This document shows, piece after piece, positions 10,219 to 20,100 of a stretch of DNA of 64,000 nucleotides (its first letter is position 1; the number at the start of each line of letters is the position of its first letter). Under the pieces are notes generated by a model, which saw nothing but the letters and a program-made list of their open reading frames with translations, did not search any database and was not told the DNA's origin. A program made the translations under genes and the position numbers. The DNA comes from Ciona savignyi (Eukaryota; Chordata; Ascidiacea; Phlebobranchia; Cionidae), in assembly GCA_000149265.1 (NCBI GenBank), contig CH003267.1, positions 742,202-806,201 on the forward strand. Direction: 5' to 3'.

Positions 10219-10872
10219 GTATGTGGAGATTCAAGAGATTTTATTCTTGGTTGTCGTGCTTTTACGTTGCACTAAATCTGGCCTGCGTTTTACAGCTATT
10301 AAGACTCCTCCTCGAAAGGTTTCTTAATTGCAGCTTTAAAACTGGCATTAAAATACATGCAGTTCAACTGATTCGTTATACATGCCAGAAGCTTCGCTTC
10401 AAGCAGGCAAATATTTTTGTCCGTATTTCAGAACGCGTTTCTGATAATCGCTTGAAAAAATATGTGGACCGCGTTGCAGCTTATGGTATGTGTGCGCGGA
10501 TTATAGCCGATTGACAGGCATAGGTAATGCTGCGCATGCATTAGTGCTTATTTTAACAAAACTTATTATAATGTGCAAAAAATGTTACACAAGCCGCGAA
10601 ATCACTACAGTTATAGACAGGGGGTCATTGGGTTACGACGGTCCCGACTTACGCTATTTCGAGGTTACGAACGCTCTAACCTAAGTGGATAACCCGTTCT
10701 TATAGATGACATGGCGACCGGACATGCCTGTCAACATCGAGGCGCGGAAACAAAATTCAAAGGAAACAAATATTTACCGGTTGTTGTTAGCGACCTGCTT
10801 GCATATATATATATACACATAGGGTGGAGTCAAAATGTGGTTTAAAAATAATGGTAATTGACACTGCCCATT
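10219..10872 (+). repeat. B-unit core 6
   Basis: Geneless unit with an open 97-codon frame (10221-10514). GACATGCCTGTCAACATCGA lies near 10,721. The right terminus is more diverged than in the other cores. Confidence 0.7.
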
Positions 10873-11246
10873 TTGAACGCGGTCTAATTGGAACTGTTTT
10901 GATATCTTCCGCTTAACATAGGCTGGCATATCTAAAAGTTTGTTGTGGGTAAAAGAGAACACAGCTACTGGAAGTACCTTCAAGGAGTTGGAAGGAAAAA
11001 TCATTAGCTCATTAAATTTCCAATACTTCCTCTCTAGAAATATGAGTTGCTGAAAACTTCCAAACATTTTCTACTAAAACCAAACAATGTTCTTGATGAT
11101 TTTCCTTCCAACTCCTCGAAGAGACTTCCCATTCATTGTGTACATTAAACCTCTTTTATCTTTATAACAAAGTGTCAATCAAATATTAGATTATACTGAA
11201 CGGAAGATATCAAAGCCTTTCCAGCCGATTGACAGGTAAAGCTAAG

Positions 11247-12082
11247 GTAAGTGGAGATTCAACATATCTTATTCTTGGTTGGCATGCTTTTACGTTGCAC
11301 TAAATCTGGCCTGAGTTCTCCTGCTATTAATACTCCTTCTCGAAAGGTTTCTTTATTGCAGCTTTAAAACTTACATTAAAATACATGTAATAGTTAAATA
11401 TAGCGCCCTAGTGTTAACATAATTCCCACAATGCATTTATGTAAAACCAAGGATATTCAATACTTGACGCAATACAATGAGGACCGCCATAACGAGTGTT
11501 CCAATATAGACACGTGCTGAGATCTGCCAGAAACTCACGAGTTATACAGATAGAGTCAATAACTCATATTAAGTAAATGTGATAGAACTCATTATTACAA
11601 TACATACAGTTCAACTGATTCGTTATACATGCCCAAACCTCGCTTCAAGCAGGCAAATATTTTTGTCTGTATTTCAGAACGCGTTTCTGATAATCGTTTG
11701 AAAAAAATATTTGGACCGCGTTGCCGCTTATGGTATGTGTGCGGGGATTATAGCCGATTGACAGCATAGGTAATGCTGCGCATGCATTAGGGCTTATTTT
11801 AACAAAACTTATTATAATGTGCATAAAATGTTACACAAGCCGCGAAATCACTACAGTTATATACAGGGGGTCCTCGGGTTACGACGATCCCGACGCTGTT
11901 TCGAGGTTACGAACGGCCTAACCTGAGTGGATAACCCGTTGTTGCAGATGACATGGCGACCGGACATAAATTTAAAGGGAACAAATATATACCGATTGTT
12001 AGTAGCGACCCGCTTGCATATATATACACATAGGGTAGAGTCAAAATGTGGTTTAAAAATAATAGTGATTGACACTTCCAGT
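11247..12082 (+). repeat. B-unit core 7, interrupted by a MITE
   Basis: Geneless unit colinear with cores 1-6 but split at ATTAAAATACAT by the 212-bp insert at 11,387-11,598. Ends GATTGACACTTCCAGT. Confidence 0.7.
11387..11598. mobile_element. Small MITE-like insertion, copy 1
   Basis: The insert has short inverted termini (GTAATA...TATTAC) and is flanked by a direct repeat AATACAT. The uninterrupted sites in cores 1-6 read AAAATACATACAGTTC, so they supply the empty allele. Internally it contains GACACGTGCTGAGATCTGCC. The superfamily is not clear from 212 bp. Confidence 0.7.
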
Positions 12083-12284
12083 TTGAACGCGGTCTACTTG
12101 GAACTGTTTTGATATCTTCCGCTCAACATAGGCTGGCATATCTAAAAGTTTGTTGTGGGTAAAAGAGAACATAGCTACTGGAAGTACCTTCAAGGAGTTG
12201 GAAGGAAAAATCATTAGCTCATTAATTTTCCAATACTTCCTCTCTAGAAATATGAGTTGCTGAAAACTTCCAAATATTTTCTAC

Positions 12285-12770
12285 TAACGCGCGGTACTTG
12301 AGTAGTTTAAAGTTGGGTTTTTTCACTGCTTTATTTATTGTAGCCTATATACTTAAAGGGAAGCCTTTCTACGGCCAAGCAGAAAATTGAAATCGCTAAT
12401 AAATTTTAAAATGCCTCCTAACGTAGACGAATTTTATGTACAATTCGGTATATGTATCGGTCGCGTAAACCATTCGACCACAAGGATGTACAAATGTGCG
12501 TTTCCTGCAAAAATGAATAGCTTAATCATTGCACAACCTAACCTAGTGGATATTTGGTTTCACCGATTAGCTCTAAATGTAGTCGGTCCCAAGGTGACGA
12601 TTACCCGGGTAACGATACTTCTGCATTAGATATGTCGAACTACCGAATCAACTAAATCAATTCATAGTAAGAATGTGATTTAAAAACAATACAACTGACA
12701 GACAATTCAGCATAGAGAACATTGTGAATGTAAATGTTTTAAAATGATACTGGATGTTATATGAGTAGCT
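12285..12770 (+). repeat. A-unit 3' fragment with inverted SINE relic
   Basis: This is inserted between core 7 and gene copy 5. 12,320-12,460 matches 560-700, and 12,520-12,650 matches the AACCTAACCTAGTGG block of the A-unit 3' flanks. GGTATATGTATCGGTCGCGT at 12,444, followed by AAACCATTCGACC, is the reverse complement of the tRNA-like head of the SINE at 41,108. The 80-codon frame crossing it (12,387-12,629) is not called. Confidence 0.6.
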
Positions 12771-12880
12771 GAAAACTTCCAAATATTTTCTACTAAAACC
12801 AATCAATGTGCTTGATGATTTTCCTTCCAACTCCTCGAAGAGACTTCCCATTCATTGTGTACATTAAACCTCTTCTATCT

Positions 12881-13021
12881 TTATAATAAAATGTCAATCA
12901 AATATTGGCTTATCCTGAACGGAAGATATCAAAGCCTTTCCAGCCGACTGACAGGAAAAGCTAAGGTATATATTGACAAAAACTTTACTTGGCAATACAG
13001 TCTCCCATAGTTACTTCAAAG
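12881..13021 (+). promoter_or_regulatory. Promoter and 5' leader of peptide gene copy 5
   Basis: TTATAATAAA lies at 12,881-12,890, 141 bp upstream of the ATG. The leader marks AAGCTAAG|GTATAT and CAATACAG|TCTCCC are conserved. Confidence 0.45.
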
Positions 13022-13374
13022 ATGGATCGCAAACTACTCATCGTTCTTGTTCTTGTTTGCTGCTTCGCTGGTCAAGAAGTGTCAGCGTATTACTACAAGT
13101 ATTACAGATATTATGGTAAGTGCATTCTGGGCGATACCAACCTATGTACAATGGAATCTACATCAAGTATATTATATGGTCTACTTCTCTCGCCAATATA
13201 CAAATATTATAGATCCTGACGAAATGTTTTCTTGTTATATAAATCTTCTTTACAGACGCCAAGAATAAAGGTATGCCGACCGTAGAAGATTCGGCTCAAC
13301 TTGCACCATTGATGGAAGCCGAGGATGATGTTTTGGCACCAAAGCAAGATTTTATCCACATTCATTACTGGTGA
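13022..13374 (+). CDS. Secreted Tyr-rich peptide precursor, copy 5 (long subtype, 70 aa)
   Basis: Exons are 13022-13115 and 13256-13374, with a 140-nt intron (GTAAGT...TTTACAG). The signal peptide has VCCF. The mature part starts YYYKYYRYY (Lys and Tyr replace the Arg and His of copy 2), continues D-AKNKGMPTVEDSAQLAP, EAEDD, VLAPKQ, and ends DFIHIHYW-stop. Together with copy 2 it defines the long subtype: the longer aromatic N-terminus always travels with the IHIHYW ending. Function unknown. Confidence 0.85.
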
Positions 13375-14150
13375 ACCGCACCACCACGCAGCAATAATTG
13401 TACCCGCATTGATTTGCCCAATACAAATTGAATATTGCTGATCAAAGCTTTGTTTTGGGTATTGAATAGGTGATAGAGTTAACGGGCAACGGAAATGCCC
13501 TCGATTAGTTAGAATAAAATATCATTCGCTGCAATATTGAGTTCTGAAACCTTGCTTTAAACGTCCAGTTATTTGTACGATAAAAGAAAACATGGGGACA
13601 TAGTGTACTTGACCGTTTTTTAATCCAGTCAAGTTTTGAACCCATGATCTATATATATGGGTCTCGTTTAATATATATGGGTCGCAACTTAATCATTGCA
13701 CAACATAACCTAGTGGATACTTGGTTTCACCGATTAGCTCTAAATGTAGTTGGTCATAATGTGACGATTGCCCGGGTAATGATACTTCTGCATTAGATAT
13801 GTCGTACCACCGAATGATCAACTGGATCTATTCATAGTAAGAATGCAATTAAAAAAAACAATACCACTGACAGACAATTCAGCATAGAGAACATTGTAAA
13901 TGTGAATATTTTAAAATTATACTGGATGTTATGATACACATTTTGGTAATATTAAATAATTGTTTTCGGGCCGAACAGTTTAGTGGGTTAGTGCTTGGTC
14001 TTTCTTCCGAAGGGTGCAGAACTAAAAATGCTCGCTTGCTAGTCGTTTGTGCCTTGCGCAAGGCACATATCTGAAACCCATTTATTTTCGAGAAATTTAA
14101 GGGGGAAGTTTTAAAACCAATCAATGTGCTTGATGATTTTCCTTCCAACT
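13375..14150 (+). repeat. 3' flank of A unit (copy 5)
   Basis: Colinear with the other 3' flanks; the CCCATATATATGGG region is shortened here. A one-base shorter A-run near 14,025 merges two minus-strand frames into a 96-codon frame (13,879-14,169). I treat this as chance reading through a SINE remnant. Confidence 0.6.
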
Positions 14151-14283
14151 CCTCGAAGAGACTTCCCATTCATTGTGTACATTAAACCTCTTTTATCTTT
14201 AAAATAAAGTGTCAATCAAATATTAGCTTATACTAAACGGAAGATATCAAAGCCTTTCCAGCCGATTGATAGGAAAAGCTAAG

Positions 14284-15150
14284 GTATGTGGAGATTCAAG
14301 AGATTTTATTCTTGGTTGTCGTGCTTTTACGTTGCACTAAATCTGGCCTGAGTTCTCCAGCTATATATACTCCTTCTCGAAAGGTTTCTTTATTGCAGCT
14401 TTAAAACTGACATTAAAATACATGTAATAGTTAAATATATCGCCCCTAGTTTTAACATAATTCCCACAATGCATTTATGTAAAACTAAGGATATTCAATA
14501 CTTGACGCAATACAATGAGGACCGCTATAACGAGTGTTCCAATATAGACACGTGCTGAGATCTGCCAAAAACTCACGAGTTATACAGATAGAGTCAATAT
14601 CTCATATTAAGTAAATGTGATAGAACTCATTATTACAATACATACAGTTTAACTGATTCGTTATACATGCCCAAACCTCGCTTCAAGCAGACAAATATTT
14701 TTGTCTGTATTTCAGAACGCGTTTCTGATAATCGTTTGAAAAAATATGTGGACCGCGTTGCCGCTTATGGTATGTGTGCGGGGATTATAGCCGATTGACA
14801 GCATAGGTAATGCTGCGCATGCATTAGGGCTTATTTTAACAAAACTTATTATAATGTGCAAAAAATGTTACACAAGCCGCGAAATCACTACAGTTATAGA
14901 CAGGGGGTTCTCGGGTTCACGACGGTCCCGACTTAGCTGTTTCGAGGTTACAAACGCTCTAACCTGAGTGGATAACCCGTTCTTATAGATGACATGGCGA
15001 CCGGACATGCCTGTCACCATCGAGCCGCGGAAATAAAATTCAAAGGGAACAAATATTTACCGATTGTTGGTAGCGACCTGCTTGCATATATATACACATA
15101 GGGTAGAGTCAAAATGTGGTTTAAAAATAATAGTGATTGACACTTCCAGT
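14284..15150 (+). repeat. B-unit core 8, interrupted by a MITE
   Basis: Geneless unit carrying the same insertion at the same site as core 7, so cores 7 and 8 descend from one copy. Ends GATTGACACTTCCAGT. Confidence 0.7.
14424..14636. mobile_element. Small MITE-like insertion, copy 2
   Basis: Near-identical to 11,387-11,598, with the same GTAATA...TATTAC ends and the same AATACAT flanks. The shared site shows that it was copied by duplication of the host unit and did not insert independently. Confidence 0.7.
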
Positions 15151-15440
15151 TTGAACGCGGTCGAATTGGAACTATTTTGATAACTTCCGCTCAACATAGG
15201 CTGATATAGCTAAAACTTTGTTGTGGGTAAAAGAGGACACAAGCTAAAGGAAATGCCTTCAAGGAGTTGGAAGGAAAAATCATTAGCTTATTAAATTTCA
15301 AAAACTTCCTCTCTAGAAATATGAGTTGCTGAAAACTTCCAAACATTTTCTACTAAAACCAATCAATGTGCTTGATGATTTTCCTTCCTACTCCTCGAAG
15401 AGACTTCTCATTCATTGTGTACATTAAACCTCTCCTATCT

Positions 15441-15581
15441 TTATAATAAAATGTCAATCAAATATTGGCTTATCCTGAACGGAAGATATCAAAGCCTTTC
15501 CAGCCGACTGACAGGAAAAGCTAAGGTATATATTGACAAGAACTTTACTTGGCAATACAGTCTCCCATAGATACTTCAAAG
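15441..15581 (+). promoter_or_regulatory. Promoter and 5' leader of peptide gene copy 6
   Basis: TTATAATAAA lies at 15,441-15,450, 141 bp upstream of the ATG, with the same leader marks as the other copies. Confidence 0.45.
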
Positions 15582-15928
15582 ATGGATCGCAAACTACTCA
15601 TCGTTCTTGTTCTTGTTTTCTGCTTCGCTGGTCAAGAAGTGTCAGCGTATCACTACAGATATTATGGTAAGTGCATTCTGGGCGATACCAACCTATGTAC
15701 AATGGAATCTACATCAAGTATATTGTGGTTTTACTCCTCTCGCCATCATATATAATATAGATCCTGACGAAATGTTTTCTTGTCATAAAAATCTTCTTTA
15801 CAGACGCCAAGAATAAAGGTATGCCGACCGTAGAAGATTTGGCTCAACTTGCACCATTGATGGAAGCCGAGGATGATGTTTTGGCACCAAAGCAAGATCT
15901 TTTCCACGTTCATTTGGGTCACTGGTGA
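15582..15928 (+). CDS. Secreted Tyr-rich peptide precursor, copy 6 (short subtype, 69 aa)
   Basis: Exons are 15582-15666 and 15804-15928, with a 137-nt intron (GTAAGT...TTTACAG). The signal peptide has VFCF. The mature part starts YHYRYY as in copy 3, then D-AKNKGMPTVEDLAQLAP (Leu like copy 2), EAEDD, VLAPKQ, and ends DLFHVHLGHW-stop. The mixture of features shared with different copies suggests gene conversion or unequal crossing-over in the array. Function unknown. Confidence 0.85.
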
Positions 15929-16700
15929 ATCTCACCACCACGCAGCAATAATTGTACCCGCATTGATTTGCCCAATACAAATTGAATATTGCTGATCAAA
16001 GCTTTGTTTTGGGTATTGAATAGGTGATAGAGTTAACGGTCAACGGAAATGCCCTGGATTAGTTAGAATAAATTATCATTCGCTGCAATATTGAGTTCTG
16101 AAACCTTGCTTTAAACGTCCAGTTATTTGTACGATAAAAGAAAACATGGGGACATAGTGTACTTGACCGTATTTTAATCCAGTCAAGTTTTGAACCCATG
16201 ATCGGTAGCCCATATATATGGGTCGCGTTTAATATATATGGGTCGCAACTTAATCATTGCACAACCTAACCTAGTGGATACTTGGTTTCACCGATTAGCT
16301 CTAAATGTAGTTGGTCATAATGTGACGATTGCCCGGGTAATGATACTTCTGTATTAGATATGTCGTTCCACCGAATGATCAACTGGATCTAATTATAGTA
16401 AGAATGCAATTTAAAAACAATACCACTGACAGACAATTCAGCATAGAGAACATTGTAAATGTGAATATTTTAAAATTATACTGGATGTTATGATACACAT
16501 TTTGGTAATATTAAATAATTGTTTTCGGGCCGAACAGTTTAGTGGGTTAGTGCTGGGTCTTTCTTTCGAAGGGTGCAGAACTAAAAAATGCTCGCTTACT
16601 AGTCGTTTGTGCCTTGCGCAAGGCACATATCACGAACCCATTTATTTTCGAGAAATTTAAGGGGGAAGTTTTAAAACCAATCAATGCGCTTAATGATCTT
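15929..16700 (+). repeat. 3' flank of A unit (copy 6)
   Basis: Colinear with the other 3' flanks, including the SINE remnant near 16,540-16,630 and GTGCCTTGCGCAAGGCAC. No gene. Confidence 0.65.
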
Positions 16701-16848
16701 CCTTACAACTCCTCGAAGAGACTTCCCATTCATTGTGTACATTGAACCTCTTCTATCTTTATAATAAAGTGTCAATCAAATATTAGCTTATAGCCTACTA
16801 AACGGAAGATATCTAAGCCTTTCCACCCGATTGACAGGAAAAGCTAAG

Positions 16849-17184
16849 GTACGTGGAGATTCAAGATATTTTATTCTTGGTTAGCGTGCTTATACCTTGC
16901 ACTAAATCTGGCCCGAGTTCTCCAGCTAGTAATACTCCTTCTCGAAAGGTTTCTTTATTGCAGCTTTAAAACTGGCATTAAAATACATACAGTTCTACTG
17001 ATTCGTTATACATGCCAAAAGCTTCGCTTCAAGCAGGCAAATATTTTTGTCCGCATTTCAGCACGCGTTTCTGATAATCGTTTGAAAAAATATGTGGACC
17101 ACGTTGCAGCTTATGTGGTATGTGTGCGGGGATTATAGCCGATTGATAGGCATAGGAAATGCTGCGCATGCATTAGTGCTTATT
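16849..17184 (+). repeat. B-unit core 9, truncated
   Basis: The unit begins GTACGTGGAGATTC and stops after CATTAGTGCTTATT, where other cores continue TTAACAAAACTTA. The foldback-type element starts at exactly this point and the B sequence does not resume in the window. Confidence 0.7.
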
Positions 17185-20100
17185 ATGGGTCCCATTTGGA
17201 AAAATGGGACACATATTGTTTTTGTCCGTTTTTTTTTCTTTTTTTTTCTTTTTTTTTTCGTTTTTTTTTCGTCAAACGCTTGACAGGCATGGCATGGCGC
17301 CCCGACATCTACCAGAAGGAATAATGGGATTGCAATGAAACTTTGTCATTTGTTAGACAACATGGTCTTGACATGCAGAAACCAAAATTTTGGGTGATAA
17401 ATTAAGGGGAATTCCCCTTGGGAGGTTAAAAACCAAAACGGTATTTTTTATGAAAAATTGCGCTTTTTGTGGCATAGCGCTTGAACGGCTGCTCCAATTT
17501 GAATAAGATTGGGTGGGATGTAAGTACATTAGTCACTGATTTAGCACTTAAAAAGAAATAAAAAATTTACTTAGGGAAATACCCCAAAAATTCGATTTTG
17601 TTCTGAAATTATGATTGTGACAGGCATGTCATGTCGCACTGACATCTCCAACAAGAAGTCAACAAATCACATTATAACTTTAAGAATTGTTACATGACAT
17701 GGCCAACATATGTAAAAACAGAAACTTATCTACTAAACCTAGGGGAATTCCCTGAAACCTTGAAAAACTAAATTGGGCTGTTTTGGCAATTTAGCTTTAT
17801 TTCATTACAGCGCTTAAAAAGGTTTAATTTAAAACATTTGAGGTAAAATGTTCGTAAATTAAGATGTTTATTCTTTTTTTAACTACACATTGAAAAGAAG
17901 TTTGGTTGGACAACTATGGGACCCATGCGTTTATGTTTGCAGAAACAAACTACATACTGCAGTGTATAAAATACAAATATATGGTTAGGGACCCTGTAGC
18001 ATGAATATATGGCATACAAAATGTGTTTTACAAATGGTGGTGGTTAAACACGTGGTTGACACTCTCTAGTTTAAAATTGGAACCGCCATTCAAGCGCTAT
18101 GACCCCAAAAGCAAAATTTGAGCGAAAAATATCGTTTTGGTTTATTTTTCCTAAATTTATCACCCAAAATTTTGTTTTTTGCATACCTAGACCATGTTGT
18201 CTAAAGAATGACAAAAATTCATTGCGATTTATTTACTCTTTTTTGTAGAGTCGGGACGATATTCCATGCCTGTCACAATATTGATTTAGGAACATATCTT
18301 CATTTATAGGGTATTTAGTTACATAGGTGATTATTTTTTCTTTTAAGTTCAAAAGCAGCGGCTAACAAACTTACATTTCATGAAATCTGATCAAAATTAA
18401 AGCCGACGAAATACACTAAAAAATAAGATTTTGTTCCCAAATCATGTTTGTGACAGGCATACCATCTCGACCCGACATCTACCAAAAGGAATATTGGAAT
18501 CGAAATAAAAATTGAACATTTGTTAGACAACATGGTCGAGATATGCAGAAACCAAAATTTTGGGTGATAAATCTAAGGGAATTACCCGAAGACATTAATA
18601 ACCAAAAGGGTCATTTTTCTAAAAAAACTAGATTTTTTGTGGCATAGCGCTTGAACGGCTGCTCCAATTCGATTCATATTTGGTGGAATGTAAGTGCATT
18701 ACCTACTTTTTAACATTTTAGATTTAACAATTAGAAAAAATAAATAAAAATATATAGGGAAATACCCTAAAAAATAAGATTTTGTTCTCAAATCATGATT
18801 GTGACAGGCATGGCATGACGCCCCGACATCTACCAGATGAAACAATAAAATAGTAATAAAGCTTGGTCATTTGTTAGACAACATGGTCTAGATACGCAGG
18901 AGCAAAATTGTGGGTGTTAAATCTAGGGGAATTCCCCGGAGACGTTAATAACCAAAACGGTATTTTTTTCTAAAAAACTAGTTTTTTGGCATAGCGCTTG
19001 AACGGCTGCTCCAATCTGATTCAGATTTGGTGGAATGTTGGTGCATTACCTACTAATTTAACAATTTAAAAAAATATCTAGGGAAATACCCTAAAAATAA
19101 GATTTTGTTCTCAAATCATGATTGTGACAGGCATGGCATGACGCCCCGACATCTACCAGAAGGAATATTGGAATCGAAATAAAAATTTAACATTTGTTAG
19201 ACAACATGGTCTAGATATGCGGAAACCATAATTTTGGGTTATTAATCTAAGGGAATTCCCCGTATGCGTTAAAAACCAAAACGGTTATTTTTCTAAAAAA
19301 ATAGCTTTTCGGAACATAGCGTTTAAACGGCTGCTCAAATTTTGATCAGATTTGGTGGAATGCTAGATCGTTAGCTATCCTGTGTCACTTAAAAGAAAGA
19401 AAACATTTACTTAAGGTAACTCCCTTAAATATGAAGATATGTTCCTGACTCATGATTGTGACACGCATGCCACATTGCACTGACATCTCCAACGAGGATT
19501 CGTCAAATCGGATTAAAACTTTAAGAATTGATAGTTAACATGACCCACATATGTAAAAACAGAAACTTATTTACCAAGCCCATGGGGAATTCCCCGATGC
19601 CATAAAAAACTAAATCGAACTGTTTCAGGAATTTAGCTTCATTTCAATACAGCACTTGAAAAAAAAGCTTTAATTTAAAACATTTGTGATGAAATCTTTG
19701 TAAATCCAACACGATTGTTCTTTTTTTACCTACACATGTAGAAGAAGTTTGGTTTGATAACTATGGGACCCATGAGTTTATGCTTGCAGAAACAAAAACT
19801 ACATACGCAGTGTATTACAAACATAATGTGGTTAGGGACCCTGTAGCATGAATATATGGCATACAACATGTGTTTAAAAAAAAGTGGTGATTAAACACGT
19901 GATTGACACTCTCTAGTATTTACGAACATTTTAACACAAATATTTATGGGTCCCAATTGAAAAATTGGGACACATATTGTTTTAGTTTTTTATGGCTTCG
20001 AGGAATCCTGTCCTTTTATTTCCTTTAAGCGCTAAATCAGTGAGTAATGCATTTGCGTTCCATCATATCTGATTCAAATTGGAGCAGCCGTTTAAGCGCT

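Larger units (their letters stand above)
1..17184. repeat. Tandem array of secreted-peptide gene units (A) and geneless units (B)
   Basis: Thirteen near-identical promoter-like arms (core CATTGTGTACATTAAACC and close variants) lie in + orientation near 1110, 2100, 3426, 4420, 5450, 6770, 7765, 9085, 10110, 11135, 12860, 14175 and 15415, with another near 16735 and an inverted one near 235. Units after an arm are of two kinds. A units (about 1.32 kb) carry a two-exon peptide gene; B units (about 1.0 kb, or more where they hold insertions) do not. Order from the left: inverted A, B, A, B, B, A, B, A, B, B, B, A, B, A, truncated B. A and B share sequence up to a sharp break just after AAGCTAAGGTAT and rejoin at the next arm. 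The array runs off the left edge and is cut on the right by a foldback-type element at 17,185. Confidence 0.9.

Noticed and set aside
12387-12629. 80-codon + frame containing MPPNVDEFYVQFG
   Set aside because: Most of it is the reverse complement of a tRNA-like SINE head plus A-unit 3' flank; the related copy at 660-800 is not open in the same way.
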